The notes: generated from the sequence alone by a model not told the origin. Numbered from the stretch's first letter, positions 1-8,194 are shown. The stretch is 64,000 nt of DNA from Desertimonas sp963772825 (GCA_963772825.1 CAVYYX010000003.1:1-64000); one strand, 5' to 3'. Translations and numbers: made by a program.

Positions 1-1
1 G

Positions 2-228
2 TTCCCGGTCGACCCGTGGCTGTTGATGGGGGGCGAGCGACGCATCGTCGGCTCCCGCTACGGGACGGGCAACCCGCTCGTCGAGTTCCCGAAGCTCGTC
101 GAGCTGGCGATCGCCGGACAGATCAAGATCGAGAAGCTCATCACGCAGCGCTACGACCTCGACGAGGCCGACGAAGCCTTCCGCTCGCTGCGGCCGGCAA
201 GCAGGCGCGGGGCCTGATCGTCTTCTGA
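2..228 (+). CDS. Zinc-type alcohol dehydrogenase, C-terminal part, frameshifted
   Basis: This is the last ~75 residues of a medium-chain NAD(P)-dependent dehydrogenase whose start lies off the left edge. The frame beginning at base 2 reads like the end of the cofactor domain: a GSRYGTGNP stretch, then LITQRYDLDEADEAF, the usual C-terminal helix pattern of zinc alcohol dehydrogenases. Near base 191 the natural continuation, AAGKQARGLIVF and a stop at 226-228, appears in another frame, so one base is missing there (ctgcgg where ctggcgg is expected). The gene sits 22 bases before the mannonate dehydratase and is probably co-transcribed with it as a sugar-acid dehydrogenase. The substrate cannot be told from this fragment. 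The frameshift could be real or a consensus error. Confidence 0.75.
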   Translation, partial: PGRPVAVDGGRATHRRLPLRDGQPARRVPEARRAGDRRTDQDREAHHAALRPRRGRRSLPLAAAGKQARGLIVF

Positions 229-250
229 TGCCAGACGTCCCGATCCGACA

Positions 251-1690
251 ATGAAGCTGGCATCCGTCCTCACCCCGCTGTCGGACGAGAACTTGACGCT
301 GGCGGCCCAGTGCGGCGTCGAGCAGATCGTCCTGCGCTATCCCGGGCCGGACCCGGAGGCGCTCACCCACCTCCAGCGCCGCGTCCAGTCGTTCGGAATG
401 ACCGTCGCCGCCATCGAGGGCTACCTCCCCATCGAGCGGATCAAGCTCGGGACCGATGACGGCTCCGACCTTGCGGCGATGAAGGCGCTCGTCCGCCATC
501 TCGGCGATCTGGAGATCCCCCTCCTCTGCTACAACTTCATGGCCGGGACCGACTGGATCAGGACGTCGATCGAGGCGCCCGAGCGGGGAGGCTGCAGGAC
601 CACGGCGTTCCGCCTCGCCGACCTCGAGCACGCACGGATCCCAGGGCGGCCAGCCTTCTCCGCCGATCTCGAGCCCGGGCCGCGACGGCCGCAGCTGTGG
701 CAGAACCTCCAGCGCTTCCTGGAGGCGATCATCCCCGTCGCCGAGGAGTCCGGGGTCGTGATGGCGATGCACCCCGACGACCCGCCGTTGCCGCAGCTGC
801 TCGGGAACGACCGGATCATGCACGACGTCGAGGGGTTCGAGCGCCTCCTCGCGCTCGTCGACTCGCCGTGCAACAAAGTCACGTTCTGCCAGGGAACCTT
901 CTCGGAGATGGGGATCGATATCCCCGCAGCGATCCGACGCCTCGGCCCGCACATCGTCTACGTGCACTTCCGCGACGTGATCGGGACTGCCGACGACTTC
1001 CGTGAGACCTGGCAGGACAACGGGCAGACGGACATGGCCGAGGCGATGCGCGCGTATCGCGAGGTCGGCTTCGATGGCCCGATCCGTCCCGACCACGTGC
1101 CGCAGATGCTCGGTGAGGAGGACGGCGAGCCCGGCTACACGATGCTCGGACGGCTCTTCGCCTACGGCTACATCCACGCGATGATGCACGCCACCCGCAT
1201 GCGGGCACTCGCGCCTCAGCGTCGGACGAACCGCGATCACGTCGATCTCGAACTTGATCGCGGCCGGCAGGCAGCTCGTGATCGTCGTTCGGGCCGGGTA
1301 CGGCGCCGTGAAGTACTCGCGGTAGAGCTGGTTGAACCTGAGAACGTCGCTCGGATCCTGGACGTAGCTCGTCACGCGCACCACGTTCTCCAGGCCGAGC
1401 CCTGCGGAGCGGAGGATGTCGGTGACGTTCTGGAGGGCGCGCCGCATCTGCTCCTCGAAGCTCCCCGGCACGATGTTCCCCTCCGCGTCGACCGACGCCT
1501 GACCCGACAGGAAGACGAAGCCGTTGGCTTCGACGGCAGCCGAGAACGGCAGGTGGCTGGCGATGTCGGTGGTGATCTGGAACCACCCGCGGTCGGGGTC
1601 GAACCCGGAGGGGTCGGTGCGCTTCGAGAACTCGTTGGGCATGCGGACCTCGCGATGAGCGCTTCGAACCAGAGCCTCCGGATCTTATAG
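251..1690 (+). CDS. uxuA: Mannonate dehydratase (UxuA family), stop codon displaced
   Basis: The enzyme dehydrates D-mannonate to 2-keto-3-deoxy-D-gluconate in uronate breakdown, in the cytoplasm. Family signatures are clear: MHPDDPP (about residues 173-179), TFCQGTFSEMG with its metal-binding Cys near 213, VHFRDV (about 238-243) and RPDHVP (about 279-284), followed by GYTMLGRLFAYGYIHAMM. Homology ends near base 1210. The open frame continues to 1690 only because no stop is met, and the last ~155 codons are antisense to the RidA gene. The real protein is therefore about 320 residues, and an indel or deletion has removed its stop. It follows the alcohol dehydrogenase gene closely. Confidence 0.85.
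   Translation: MKLASVLTPLSDENLTLAAQCGVEQIVLRYPGPDPEALTHLQRRVQSFGMTVAAIEGYLPIERIKLGTDDGSDLAAMKALVRHLGDLEIPLLCYNFMAGTDWIRTSIEAPERGGCRTTAFRLADLEHARIPGRPAFSADLEPGPRRPQLWQNLQRFLEAIIPVAEESGVVMAMHPDDPPLPQLLGNDRIMHDVEGFERLLALVDSPCNKVTFCQGTFSEMGIDIPAAIRRLGPHIVYVHFRDVIGTADDFRETWQDNGQTDMAEAMRAYREVGFDGPIRPDHVPQMLGEEDGEPGYTMLGRLFAYGYIHAMMHATRMRALAPQRRTNRDHVDLELDRGRQAARDRRSGRVRRREVLAVELVEPENVARILDVARHAHHVLQAEPCGAEDVGDVLEGAPHLLLEAPRHDVPLRVDRRLTRQEDEAVGFDGSRERQVAGDVGGDLEPPAVGVEPGGVGALRELVGHADLAMSASNQSLRIL
1207..1642 (-). CDS. RidA family (YjgF/YER057c/UK114) protein, stop lost
   Basis: RidA proteins hydrolyse reactive enamine/imine intermediates released by PLP enzymes. Translated leftward from ATG 1642, the protein begins MPNEFSKRTDPSGF and has the RidA pattern: VFLSGQASVD, then FEEQMRRALQNVTDIL, VVRVTSYVQDPSD, YFTAPYPARTTI and the terminal FEIDVIAVRP with its conserved Arg. 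That end falls near base 1215, about 142 residues, which is normal. No in-frame stop follows: the frame stays open antisense through the mannonate dehydratase to the window edge, so the left coordinate is where homology stops. The gene is divergent from the D-aminoacylase gene, and the two are often neighbours in D-amino-acid catabolic loci. Confidence 0.85.
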
Positions 1691-1695
1691 GATCC
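1680..1695. promoter_or_regulatory. Palindromic operator candidate GGATNNTATANNATCC, copy 1
   Basis: GGATCTTATAGGATCC is a near-palindrome lying between the RidA start (1642) and the D-aminoacylase start (1741). The same pattern recurs at 6028-6043 in front of the GntR/FCD regulator. Inference: it is the binding site of that regulator and controls this divergent promoter. Confidence 0.55.
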
Positions 1696-1740
1696 ATCGA
1701 TCGACCGGACGCGACGCTCCACGCATCCTCGAATGCTGGT

Positions 1741-3339
1741 ATGAGGTACGACGCGGCGTTCGTCAACGCGACGATCATCGACGGGACGGGGGCTCCCGCT
1801 CGTACGGGGCACGTCGCCGTCGCGGACGGCCGCATCGCCTCGATCGGCGCCGCCGACACCGAGGGTGGTCTCGAGCCGTTCGACGCGCACCGACTCGTCG
1901 ACGTCCGCGGCGCGGTGCTGTGCCCCGGCTTCATCGATATCCACACGCACTCGGATCTCACCTTGCTCGTCGACGGGCTCGGCGAGAGCAAGCTGCGGCA
2001 GGGCGTGACGACCGAGGTCGTCGGTAACTGCTCGTTCTCGGCCTTCCCGATCGAGCCGTCGCGCCTCGATCTGCACGCCGATCACCTCGCCCGTGCCACC
2101 GCAGCCCTCCGTCCGTGGTGGACCGACCTTGACGGTTACGCCCGAGCGCTGGAAGACGCCGGCATTGCGCTGAACGTCGCAGCGCTCGCCGGACATGGCA
2201 CCCTGCGCGTGGCGGCGATGGGCGTCGAGGCCCGACCGCCCGAAACGGCGGAGCTCCAGCGGATGGTCGACGATCTCCGCAACGCGCTCGAACAGGGCGC
2301 GTTCGGCATGAGCACGGGCCTCACCCACGTACCGAGCGCGTACGGTGACTTCGATGAGGTGCTCGCCCTCGCCGAGGTCCTCGCCGAGCACGGTGCCTTG
2401 TACGCAACGCACTCCCGGGCGCTCGGCGACGAGCGCGACGCGGTGAGGGAAGCGATCGAGCTCGGGCGGTCGAGCGGCGTGACCGTGGAGTTCAGCCACC
2501 TTGCGATCAACCGCCCCGAGCGATGGGGCACCGGTGGCGAGCTCCTGGGCATGTTCGACGATGCACGTCAGGAGGGTGTCGACATTCTGTTCGACGTCTA
2601 TCCGTACGACGCCTCGTCGTCGTCGCTCACCCAGTACCTCCCGGGTTGGGTGCAGGAGGGCGGCACGGAGGAGATGCGCCGCCGCCTGCAGCTACCCGAC
2701 ATCCGCCGACGTGCGCGCGCCGACATGCAGGACGGCTGGTTCAACGGGATCCCCTGGCTGTGGGACCGCTTCGTCGTCTCGAGCACGCCGGACGCTGCGT
2801 TCGTGGGCCAGACGCTCGCCCAACTGGCCGACGGTCTCCAGGTGGAGCCTCACGAGCTGACGCTGCGGTTGTGCGAGCAGTACGGCAACGAGATCCAGGT
2901 TGTGCTCTTCTACCGGACCGAAGCGGACGTCTCGGCCTTCCTGCAGCACCCGCTGGCTGTCGTCGGGTCCGACGGGAACGCCATCCCGCTCGACCAAGGT
3001 TCGATCAAGCCGCACCCTCGAAGTTTCGGAACGTTTCCACGCGTGCTCGGCCGGTATGTCCGCGACCGGGGGCTCATCGAGTTGCCGGAAGCCGTCCGCA
3101 AGATGACCGGTGAACCCGCCCGTCGTCTGGGATGTCCCGACCGCGGCACCATCGCCCTCGGGATGGCCGCCGACTTGGTCGTGTTCGACCCGCGTACGGT
3201 CGTCGACGAGGCAACCTTCGAGCGCCCGGCGACCGCTCCCACCGGCATCACCCACGTGATGGTGAACGGAACGCTGGTGCTGGCGGACGAGGTCGTGACC
3301 GGCGAACGACCGGGCAGGGTGTTGAGGCGTCGGCAATGA
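1741..3339 (+). CDS. N-acyl-D-amino-acid deacylase (D-aminoacylase, amidohydrolase superfamily)
   Basis: The enzyme is predicted to hydrolyse N-acyl-D-amino acids to the free D-amino acid and an organic acid. The 532-residue length is typical. The N-terminal beta-sandwich strand (FVNATIIDGTGAPA) leads to FIDIHTHSD at about residues 64-72, the HxH metal site of the amidohydrolase barrel. VVGNCSFSAFP, GMSTGLTHVPSAYGD, ATHSRALGDERD and VGSDGNAIPLDQGSIKPHPR follow, all hallmarks of this family. The C-terminal cap closes with GMAADLVVFDP. Its stop overlaps the next gene's ATG (ATGA at 3336-3339), so the two are translationally coupled. Neighbouring RidA and the D-serine-deaminase-like relic support D-amino-acid catabolism. 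Confidence 0.9.
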   Translation: MRYDAAFVNATIIDGTGAPARTGHVAVADGRIASIGAADTEGGLEPFDAHRLVDVRGAVLCPGFIDIHTHSDLTLLVDGLGESKLRQGVTTEVVGNCSFSAFPIEPSRLDLHADHLARATAALRPWWTDLDGYARALEDAGIALNVAALAGHGTLRVAAMGVEARPPETAELQRMVDDLRNALEQGAFGMSTGLTHVPSAYGDFDEVLALAEVLAEHGALYATHSRALGDERDAVREAIELGRSSGVTVEFSHLAINRPERWGTGGELLGMFDDARQEGVDILFDVYPYDASSSSLTQYLPGWVQEGGTEEMRRRLQLPDIRRRARADMQDGWFNGIPWLWDRFVVSSTPDAAFVGQTLAQLADGLQVEPHELTLRLCEQYGNEIQVVLFYRTEADVSAFLQHPLAVVGSDGNAIPLDQGSIKPHPRSFGTFPRVLGRYVRDRGLIELPEAVRKMTGEPARRLGCPDRGTIALGMAADLVVFDPRTVVDEATFERPATAPTGITHVMVNGTLVLADEVVTGERPGRVLRRRQ

Positions 3340-4859
3340 GCGCTTCGAGCGCCCGCCGGCTCCGAGTCGCCGTCCTCGGCTTCCACCACGAGTCGAACAC
3401 CTTCGCACCGGTGCCCGCGACGCTCGAGCGGTTCCTGGCGGGTGGATGGACCGAAGGTGACGACCTCGTCGGGCGGTACGGGACCTCACAGGCGACGCTC
3501 GCCGGCTTCCTCGAGCTGATGACGGTCGACGACATCGAATGCATCCCGCTCGTTCACGCCGATCTCAACCCCATGGGCACGATCACGGAGGAAGCGTTCG
3601 AGTTCCTCGTCGGGAGGATGACGGGCGCTCTCGTCGAGCACGGCCCCTGGGACGTGGTCCTGCTCGCCCTCCACGGCGCTGCCGTCGCAGCGCACCAGCC
3701 CGACGCGGATGGCGAGATCATCACCCGGGTCCGACAGGTCGTCGACGCCGACGCCGTCGTCGGCGTGGCGCTCGACATGCACGCCAACGTGTCGCCTCGG
3801 ATGCTGGCGAACTGCGACGTCCTCAACGCCTACCTCACCAACCCTCACGTTGACGCCCGGTCGCGCGCGCGTGAGGTCGCCGATCTGGCGATCGCCGCAG
3901 CTCGCGGATCGATCCGGCCGGTGATGAGGTTCGCGGCTCCGCCGCTCGCCATCGGCATCCTGCGCCAGGGAACGAGCGACTGGCCGATGTGCGAGCTGAT
4001 CGCCCGTGCCGCCGCGCTGTACGAACAGGAGCACGTTCTGTCGGTGAGCGTCGTCGAAGGGTTCCCCTACGCCGACGTCGCCGAGATGGGCATGTCCTTC
4101 ATCGCCGTCACCGACGACGACGAGGCGCTCGCCGACCGGATCGTCACGGACCTCGCCGCCGAAGCGTGGCGGCTGCGCTCCGAGTACGTCGGGCTCGGCG
4201 TCGACGTGGAAGCGGCGCTCGTGCGCGCCGCAGCATCAGCCGAGCGACCGGTGGTGCTGCTCGACGTCGGCGACAACGTCGGCGGCGGCAGCCCGGCCGA
4301 TTCCACGCACGTGCTGGAAGCCGCCCAGCGGCTCGGGATCCGCGACCTCTTCCACTCGCTCTGCGACCCCGTCGCGGTCGAGCATTGCCGTTCGGCCGGT
4401 CTGGGCGCGTCGGTGACGCTGGCGGTCGGCGCCCGGACGGACGCGCTGCACGGCGCACCGGTCAACGTGACTGGCCGCGTGCGCCATCTGGACGAGGGCA
4501 CCTTCGAGGACACTGGTGTGACCCACGGTGGCTTCCGGTTCTTCGACGCCGGGCATCGGGCGCTGTTGGAGACCGAGGACGGCCACCACGTCCTGCTCAC
4601 GTCGCGCCCGATGGGGAACACCAGCCGCGCCGAGTTGACGAGCGTCGGCCTGGATCCGCTGGAGATGCAGGTGATCGTCGCCAAGGGGGTGCACTCGCCG
4701 CGCGGCGCCTACGAGCCGATCGCTGCGGAGATGATCCAGCTCAACACCGGCGGTTGCACGACGGCGGATCTCTCGTCGCTTACCTATCGGCGGCGCCGCC
4801 GGCCGATGTTCCCCTTCGAGCCCGATACCTCCTACGACCCGACGGAGCCGGTCACCTGA
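3336..4859 (+). CDS. M81 family metallopeptidase (MlrC-like)
   Basis: This is a 507-residue protein of the MlrC family. The founding member cleaves linearised microcystin, but most relatives sit in amino-acid or amide catabolic loci with unknown substrates. The start at 3336 is chosen because it overlaps the upstream stop and begins just before VLGFHHESNTFAP, the canonical N-terminus with metal ligands. Other family marks are LALHGAAVA (about residue 110), ALDMHANVS with a conserved His, NPHVDARSRARE, and LLDVGDNVGGGSPADST in the C-terminal domain. The translation is intact throughout. Since it is coupled to the D-aminoacylase, it may process a related acylated or peptide-like substrate; this is inference. 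Confidence 0.88.
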   Translation: MSASSARRLRVAVLGFHHESNTFAPVPATLERFLAGGWTEGDDLVGRYGTSQATLAGFLELMTVDDIECIPLVHADLNPMGTITEEAFEFLVGRMTGALVEHGPWDVVLLALHGAAVAAHQPDADGEIITRVRQVVDADAVVGVALDMHANVSPRMLANCDVLNAYLTNPHVDARSRAREVADLAIAAARGSIRPVMRFAAPPLAIGILRQGTSDWPMCELIARAAALYEQEHVLSVSVVEGFPYADVAEMGMSFIAVTDDDEALADRIVTDLAAEAWRLRSEYVGLGVDVEAALVRAAASAERPVVLLDVGDNVGGGSPADSTHVLEAAQRLGIRDLFHSLCDPVAVEHCRSAGLGASVTLAVGARTDALHGAPVNVTGRVRHLDEGTFEDTGVTHGGFRFFDAGHRALLETEDGHHVLLTSRPMGNTSRAELTSVGLDPLEMQVIVAKGVHSPRGAYEPIAAEMIQLNTGGCTTADLSSLTYRRRRRPMFPFEPDTSYDPTEPVT

Positions 4860-4868
4860 GCGCCACGC

Positions 4869-5003
4869 TCAGAAGCGAGTGGTGACGACGTTGGCGACGT
4901 TGTACGCATCGTCGACGACGGGGATGACCATCCATTTGTCGAACGTGGTGCACGGGTGCGAGATCCCCAAGCCGACGTAGTGGCCGACACCGACGACCTC
5001 TTG
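4869..5003 (-). pseudogene. Relic: C-terminal end of a D-serine-deaminase-like PLP enzyme (DSD1 type)
   Basis: About 44 codons ending at the TGA at 4869-4871 read VGVGHYVGLGISHPCTTFDK then WMVIPVVDDAYNV and ...VTTRF. That is the characteristic C-terminus of alanine-racemase-fold amino-acid deaminases, where GISHPCTTFDKW holds metal-binding His and Cys. Nothing of the expected ~350 upstream residues is present: the aldose epimerase stop (5005-5007) abuts it directly. This is a deletion scar, not a small gene. The lost enzyme would fit between D-aminoacylase and RidA, releasing the enamine that RidA clears. Confidence 0.7.
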
Positions 5004-5004
5004 A

Positions 5005-5940
5005 TCATGACGCGAACCGGACCTCGCCATCGATCGAGGCGCCCGTGACGGATCGTCCGTCGGGTTCGAAGGGGATCAGCGCGACGGTGGTCGATCTCTG
5101 CTGGCCCGGTTCCAGAACCAGCGCCTGACCGCGCTCGATCGCCGCGGCGAGGCCGGCGCCGGGCCAGCTCGCCGCAGGTTCGATCGCGAGGATCGATGCC
5201 CGCCCGAAGAACGGGAACGCGCTGCTGCCGATCTCCTGCCACAACCAGGCGTAAGGAAAGTCGTTCACGTCCCATGCCAGCGCCACGCCCAGGTGCCGAC
5301 GCCGGATCGCCGCCCAACCCTGCGCGAACCCGACGAGGAAATGCAGGGATTCGCCGTCGTCCGCGGGACCCAAACGACCGAGGTCTCGTCCGTTGGCCGA
5401 CGTCGGCCAACGACCGAGGGCGACGGCATCCGCGTCGTAGACGTCGGCGAACGGGAAGTCGACCTCATCGCCCGGTCCGACCGGGAACGCCGGGTGTTCG
5501 CCCCAGATGAACGGGACGTTGTCGGCGCACACGTTGGCGACCGTGGTGTGCACCAGCACCCGGTCGGGGCCAGTCGCGACCCGCACCTCGCGCCGGACGG
5601 TCAGGGGGAGCCGCGTGCCGGACGTCATGAGGACTCGGTGCGCGTCGCGTCCGGTCACCGTGACGCGGGTCCGCGACCACTCACCGTGGAACGGCAGCGG
5701 GACACCTGCGACCTCGCACGCCGCTCCTGCGTTCGGAACGAGCAGCTGCCAACCCCCGCGATACTCGGAGAGCCAATCCAACTTCGGATCTCCGTACGTG
5801 ACCGTGCGTGAGGCGCCGACCGGTGCGGCCCAGTCGTAGGACGCGAGGAGGTCGTGATTCCCGTAGCGGGCCCGGGTGATCTCCCCGCCGCGGTTCTCGT
5901 CGACATCGACGACGAGAAGTCCGGCACGTACTACGTGCAC
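5005..5940 (-). CDS. Aldose 1-epimerase family protein
   Basis: A galactose-mutarotase-like beta-sandwich protein, probably interconverting sugar anomers or handling an acidic sugar. Recognisable segments are DENRGGEITRARYG at the N-terminus, WQLLVPNAGAAC, PFHGEWSRTRV, FIWGEHPAFPV with a catalytic-type His, and LAIEPAASWPG near the end. The frame is open to a GTG at 6045, but that start would place the operator at 6028-6043 inside the gene and has no family-like sequence for ~35 residues. GTG 5940, just before VVRAGLLVVDVDE, fits the family N-terminus better, giving about 311 residues. No clear ribosome site is seen at either start. The gene is divergent from the GntR regulator and abuts the deaminase relic. 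Confidence 0.8.
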   Translation of the reverse strand: MHVVRAGLLVVDVDENRGGEITRARYGNHDLLASYDWAAPVGASRTVTYGDPKLDWLSEYRGGWQLLVPNAGAACEVAGVPLPFHGEWSRTRVTVTGRDAHRVLMTSGTRLPLTVRREVRVATGPDRVLVHTTVANVCADNVPFIWGEHPAFPVGPGDEVDFPFADVYDADAVALGRWPTSANGRDLGRLGPADDGESLHFLVGFAQGWAAIRRRHLGVALAWDVNDFPYAWLWQEIGSSAFPFFGRASILAIEPAASWPGAGLAAAIERGQALVLEPGQQRSTTVALIPFEPDGRSVTGASIDGEVRFAS

Positions 5941-6027
5941 GCCGTTGCGCCAGCGGCGGCGCTCGACGAGCTTCTCGAAACCGTCTCGCGCAGCGCAACA
6001 AGCACGCGCGTGCGAGCGATCACAGCT

Positions 6028-6043
6028 GGATAATATACCATCC
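6028..6043. promoter_or_regulatory. Palindromic operator candidate GGATNNTATANNATCC, copy 2
   Basis: GGATAATATACCATCC lies directly before the GntR/FCD start codon at 6048, between it and the divergent epimerase gene. It shares GGAT, TATA and ATCC at identical spacing with the site at 1680-1695. TAATAT within it could also serve as a -10 element, so binding here would block transcription. Autoregulation is inferred. Confidence 0.55.
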
Positions 6044-6047
6044 ACCC

Positions 6048-6773
6048 ATGGTTCGGCCCCCGAAGGCGCAGGTGGACGCCATCGCCACCGCAGGCGGCGG
6101 TCACGGGGACAGCTCCGTCTATCACGTCGTGCAGCACCTCCGCCGCGGCATCATCAGCGGCGAGTACCCACACGACACGAAGCTGCTCCCGCGGGCAATC
6201 GCCGAGCGGTGCGGCACCAGCTTCATCCCGGTGCGCGAGGCGTTGCGGATTCTCGAATCCGAAGGTTTCGTCGTCTTCCGCCACAACCGGGGCGCGTGGG
6301 TGACGACGCTGTCGATCGCCGACCTCGAAGACCTCTACGAGCTGCGGATCGAGTTGGAGAGCGAGGCCGTTCGCCGCGCACGCCCCTGCGCCGAACGCGA
6401 CCTCGAGTTGCTCGGCGATGTCCTCGACCGGATCCACATCGCCAACCAGCGCCAGGAGGCCGACAAGGTCGTTGCGTTGAACCGCGACTTCCACTTCCTC
6501 ATTTACCGTCGGATCGACTCGCCACGGCGGCTGAGGATGATCGAACAATTGTGGTTGCACGCCGAGCGTTACCAGCACATGTCGGTGGAGTTCCGACACG
6601 ATGCGGCTGACGAGGAACACCGGCAGGTCATCAAGTTGCTCGCTGCCGGCGACCACAGCGCGGCTGCCGATGCCATGCGCGACCATCTGACGTCGACCGT
6701 GAACCTCCTCCGAACCGCATTCTTGAATGCAGGGACCCGCTCAGAGATGGCGCTCGATGCCGGCAGCCCCTGA
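6048..6773 (+). CDS. GntR family transcriptional regulator, FCD (FadR) type
   Basis: A 241-residue one-component regulator. The N-terminal winged helix-turn-helix (about residues 20-85) has LRRGIISGEYPHDTKLLPRA, SFIPVREALRILESEGFV and the wing NRGAWV. The C-terminal all-helical FCD domain starts at LEDLYELRIELESEAVRRA and carries likely metal/effector residues in NRDFHFLIYR and the late HRQVIKLLAAGDHSAAADAM. FCD regulators sense organic acids or sugar acids, which suits the mannonate and D-amino-acid genes beside it. It probably binds the palindromes at 6028 and 1680. It lies 9 bases before the FAH hydrolase gene and is likely in one transcript with it. Confidence 0.9.
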   Translation: MVRPPKAQVDAIATAGGGHGDSSVYHVVQHLRRGIISGEYPHDTKLLPRAIAERCGTSFIPVREALRILESEGFVVFRHNRGAWVTTLSIADLEDLYELRIELESEAVRRARPCAERDLELLGDVLDRIHIANQRQEADKVVALNRDFHFLIYRRIDSPRRLRMIEQLWLHAERYQHMSVEFRHDAADEEHRQVIKLLAAGDHSAAADAMRDHLTSTVNLLRTAFLNAGTRSEMALDAGSP

Positions 6774-6782
6774 CGCGAACCG

Positions 6783-7640
6783 ATGAAGCTCGTTCGGCTC
6801 GGCCCGGTCGGCCGCGAAGTTCCCGGCGTCATGGTCGGTGATCCTCCGGAGTTCTTCGACGCTCGCTCCGTCACGCCGGATTACGATTCGGACTTCTTCG
6901 CCGCCAGCGGACTCGACCGGCTGCGCGAGGCCGTCGACGCCGGCGCCCTTCGCCGCCTGGAATCCGCTGGCCTGCGGATCGCTGCACCCCTCCGACGCCC
7001 CGGGAAGATCGTCTGCATCGGCCTCAACTACCGGCAGCACGTGAACGAATCGGGCATGGAGATCCCGAGCGAGCCGGTCGTCTTCATGAAGGCGTCGAAC
7101 ACCATCGTGGGGCCGCACGACGACGTGATCATCCCGCGTACGTCGCGCAAGACCGACTGGGAGGTGGAGCTGGCGGTGGTGATCGGCAGCACGACCTCGT
7201 ACCTCGACGACCCCTCCGAAGCCTCCACGCGAATCGCGGGCTACGCCATCTCGAACGACGTCTCGGAACGAGAGTTCCAGCTCGAGCGCGGCGGCCAGTG
7301 GGACAAGGGCAAATCCTGCGCAACTTTCAACCCTCTCGGACCGTGGATCGCCACGACCGACGAGATCGGCGATCCACAGCAGCTCGACATCTACCTCGAC
7401 CTCAACGGCGAGCGGCTCCAGAGCGCCAATACCTCCGACATGATCTTCCCGGTTGACTATCTGATCTGGTATCTCAGCGCCTTCATGGTCCTGGATCCGG
7501 GGGACATCATCAACACGGGAACACCCGCCGGCGTCGGGCTCGGTCTGCGCCCGCCCAGGTACCTGGTCCCGGGTGACCGGCTCGATCTCGGAATCTCCGG
7601 TCTTGGCGCACAGCGCTCCTGCGCTGTCGCTGCTCGATAG
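6783..7640 (+). CDS. Fumarylacetoacetate hydrolase (FAH) family protein
   Basis: A 285-residue member of the FAH superfamily, whose members hydrolyse, hydrate or decarboxylate 2-keto acids such as fumarylpyruvate or 2-keto-3-deoxy sugar acids. The catalytic core is clear: CIGLNYRQHVNESGM, then DWEVELAVVIG with the E-x-E metal ligands, YAISNDVSEREFQ with the third acidic ligand, GKSCATFNPLGPW, and INTGTPAGVGLG near the C-terminus. Length and ends are normal. Close behind the GntR gene and near mannonate dehydratase, it may act on a 2-keto-3-deoxy sugar-acid intermediate; the substrate is inferred. Confidence 0.88.
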   Translation: MKLVRLGPVGREVPGVMVGDPPEFFDARSVTPDYDSDFFAASGLDRLREAVDAGALRRLESAGLRIAAPLRRPGKIVCIGLNYRQHVNESGMEIPSEPVVFMKASNTIVGPHDDVIIPRTSRKTDWEVELAVVIGSTTSYLDDPSEASTRIAGYAISNDVSEREFQLERGGQWDKGKSCATFNPLGPWIATTDEIGDPQQLDIYLDLNGERLQSANTSDMIFPVDYLIWYLSAFMVLDPGDIINTGTPAGVGLGLRPPRYLVPGDRLDLGISGLGAQRSCAVAAR

Positions 7641-7650
7641 CCGAAGTTCG

Positions 7651-7925
7651 ATGACCGCACCGCTCCCCGCGGTCGGCGTGATCGCGGCGACGAGGCCGGG
7701 GCCGATCGTGGGAATCCTTGGTGGCGTCCACGGCGACGAGTACGAGGGGGTGCTCGCCGCCAACCTGCTGCGGCGAGAACTCGGCGCCGAACTTCGAGAT
7801 GCCGCTGTTGTGCGGCTACAACGAGGGCGTCGACCGCTGCGGCACCGTGTCGCGACGGTGTGCCGACGCGTTCGCTGCGCACTTCACGTGGATCCACCAC
7901 GCTGCTCCAACACCCGGCACCACCC
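7651..7925 (+). pseudogene. Relic of succinylglutamate desuccinylase/aspartoacylase-like gene with internal deletion
   Basis: The first part, frame of ATG 7651, reads GPIVGILGGVHGDEYEGVLA, the zinc-binding N-terminus of the family, up to about base 7790. The sequence then jumps into another frame reading NFEMPLLCGYNEGVDRCGT then FAAHFTWIHHAAPTPG. Alignment by eye with the paralogue at 11271 shows that about 85 codons between these blocks, including the DLHSAG zinc motif, are missing. The remainder after about 7925 is also gone, replaced by the vapBC module. The product cannot be functional. Confidence 0.75.
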
Positions 7926-7955
7926 GGACTGGATGGAGTGGGCTAGTCTTAGCAC

Positions 7956-8192
7956 ATGCGTCTACACATTCAGCTCCCCGACGAACTCGTCGCTGAGCTG
8001 GACGCCCGCGTTGGGGCTCGGCAGCGGAGCCCGTTCCTGGTCGGACTCATTCGCCGGGCGCTCGCCGACGATCGGCGTTGGGACGAGCTGGAAGCCGCGA
8101 TCGGTTCGATTGACGATTCAGGTCACGTCTGGGACGACGATCCGGCCGGCTGGGTTCGGGCACAGCGCGCCGACGTCCGCCGGGCAGGCTGA
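7956..8192 (+). CDS. vapB: Type II antitoxin, ribbon-helix-helix (VapB-like)
   Basis: A 78-residue antitoxin. MRLHIQLPDELVAELDARVG is the typical ribbon-helix-helix start: a DNA-binding beta strand then helix, followed by FLVGLIRRALADD. The acidic, Trp-containing tail (HVWDDDPAGW) is the kind that wraps the PIN toxin. Two bases separate its stop from the toxin start, so the pair is one operon. The ~20 bases before the ATG (agtgggctagtcttagcac) are nearly repeated before a decayed second copy at 48273. Confidence 0.85.
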   Translation: MRLHIQLPDELVAELDARVGARQRSPFLVGLIRRALADDRRWDELEAAIGSIDDSGHVWDDDPAGWVRAQRADVRRAG

Positions 8193-8194
8193 TC

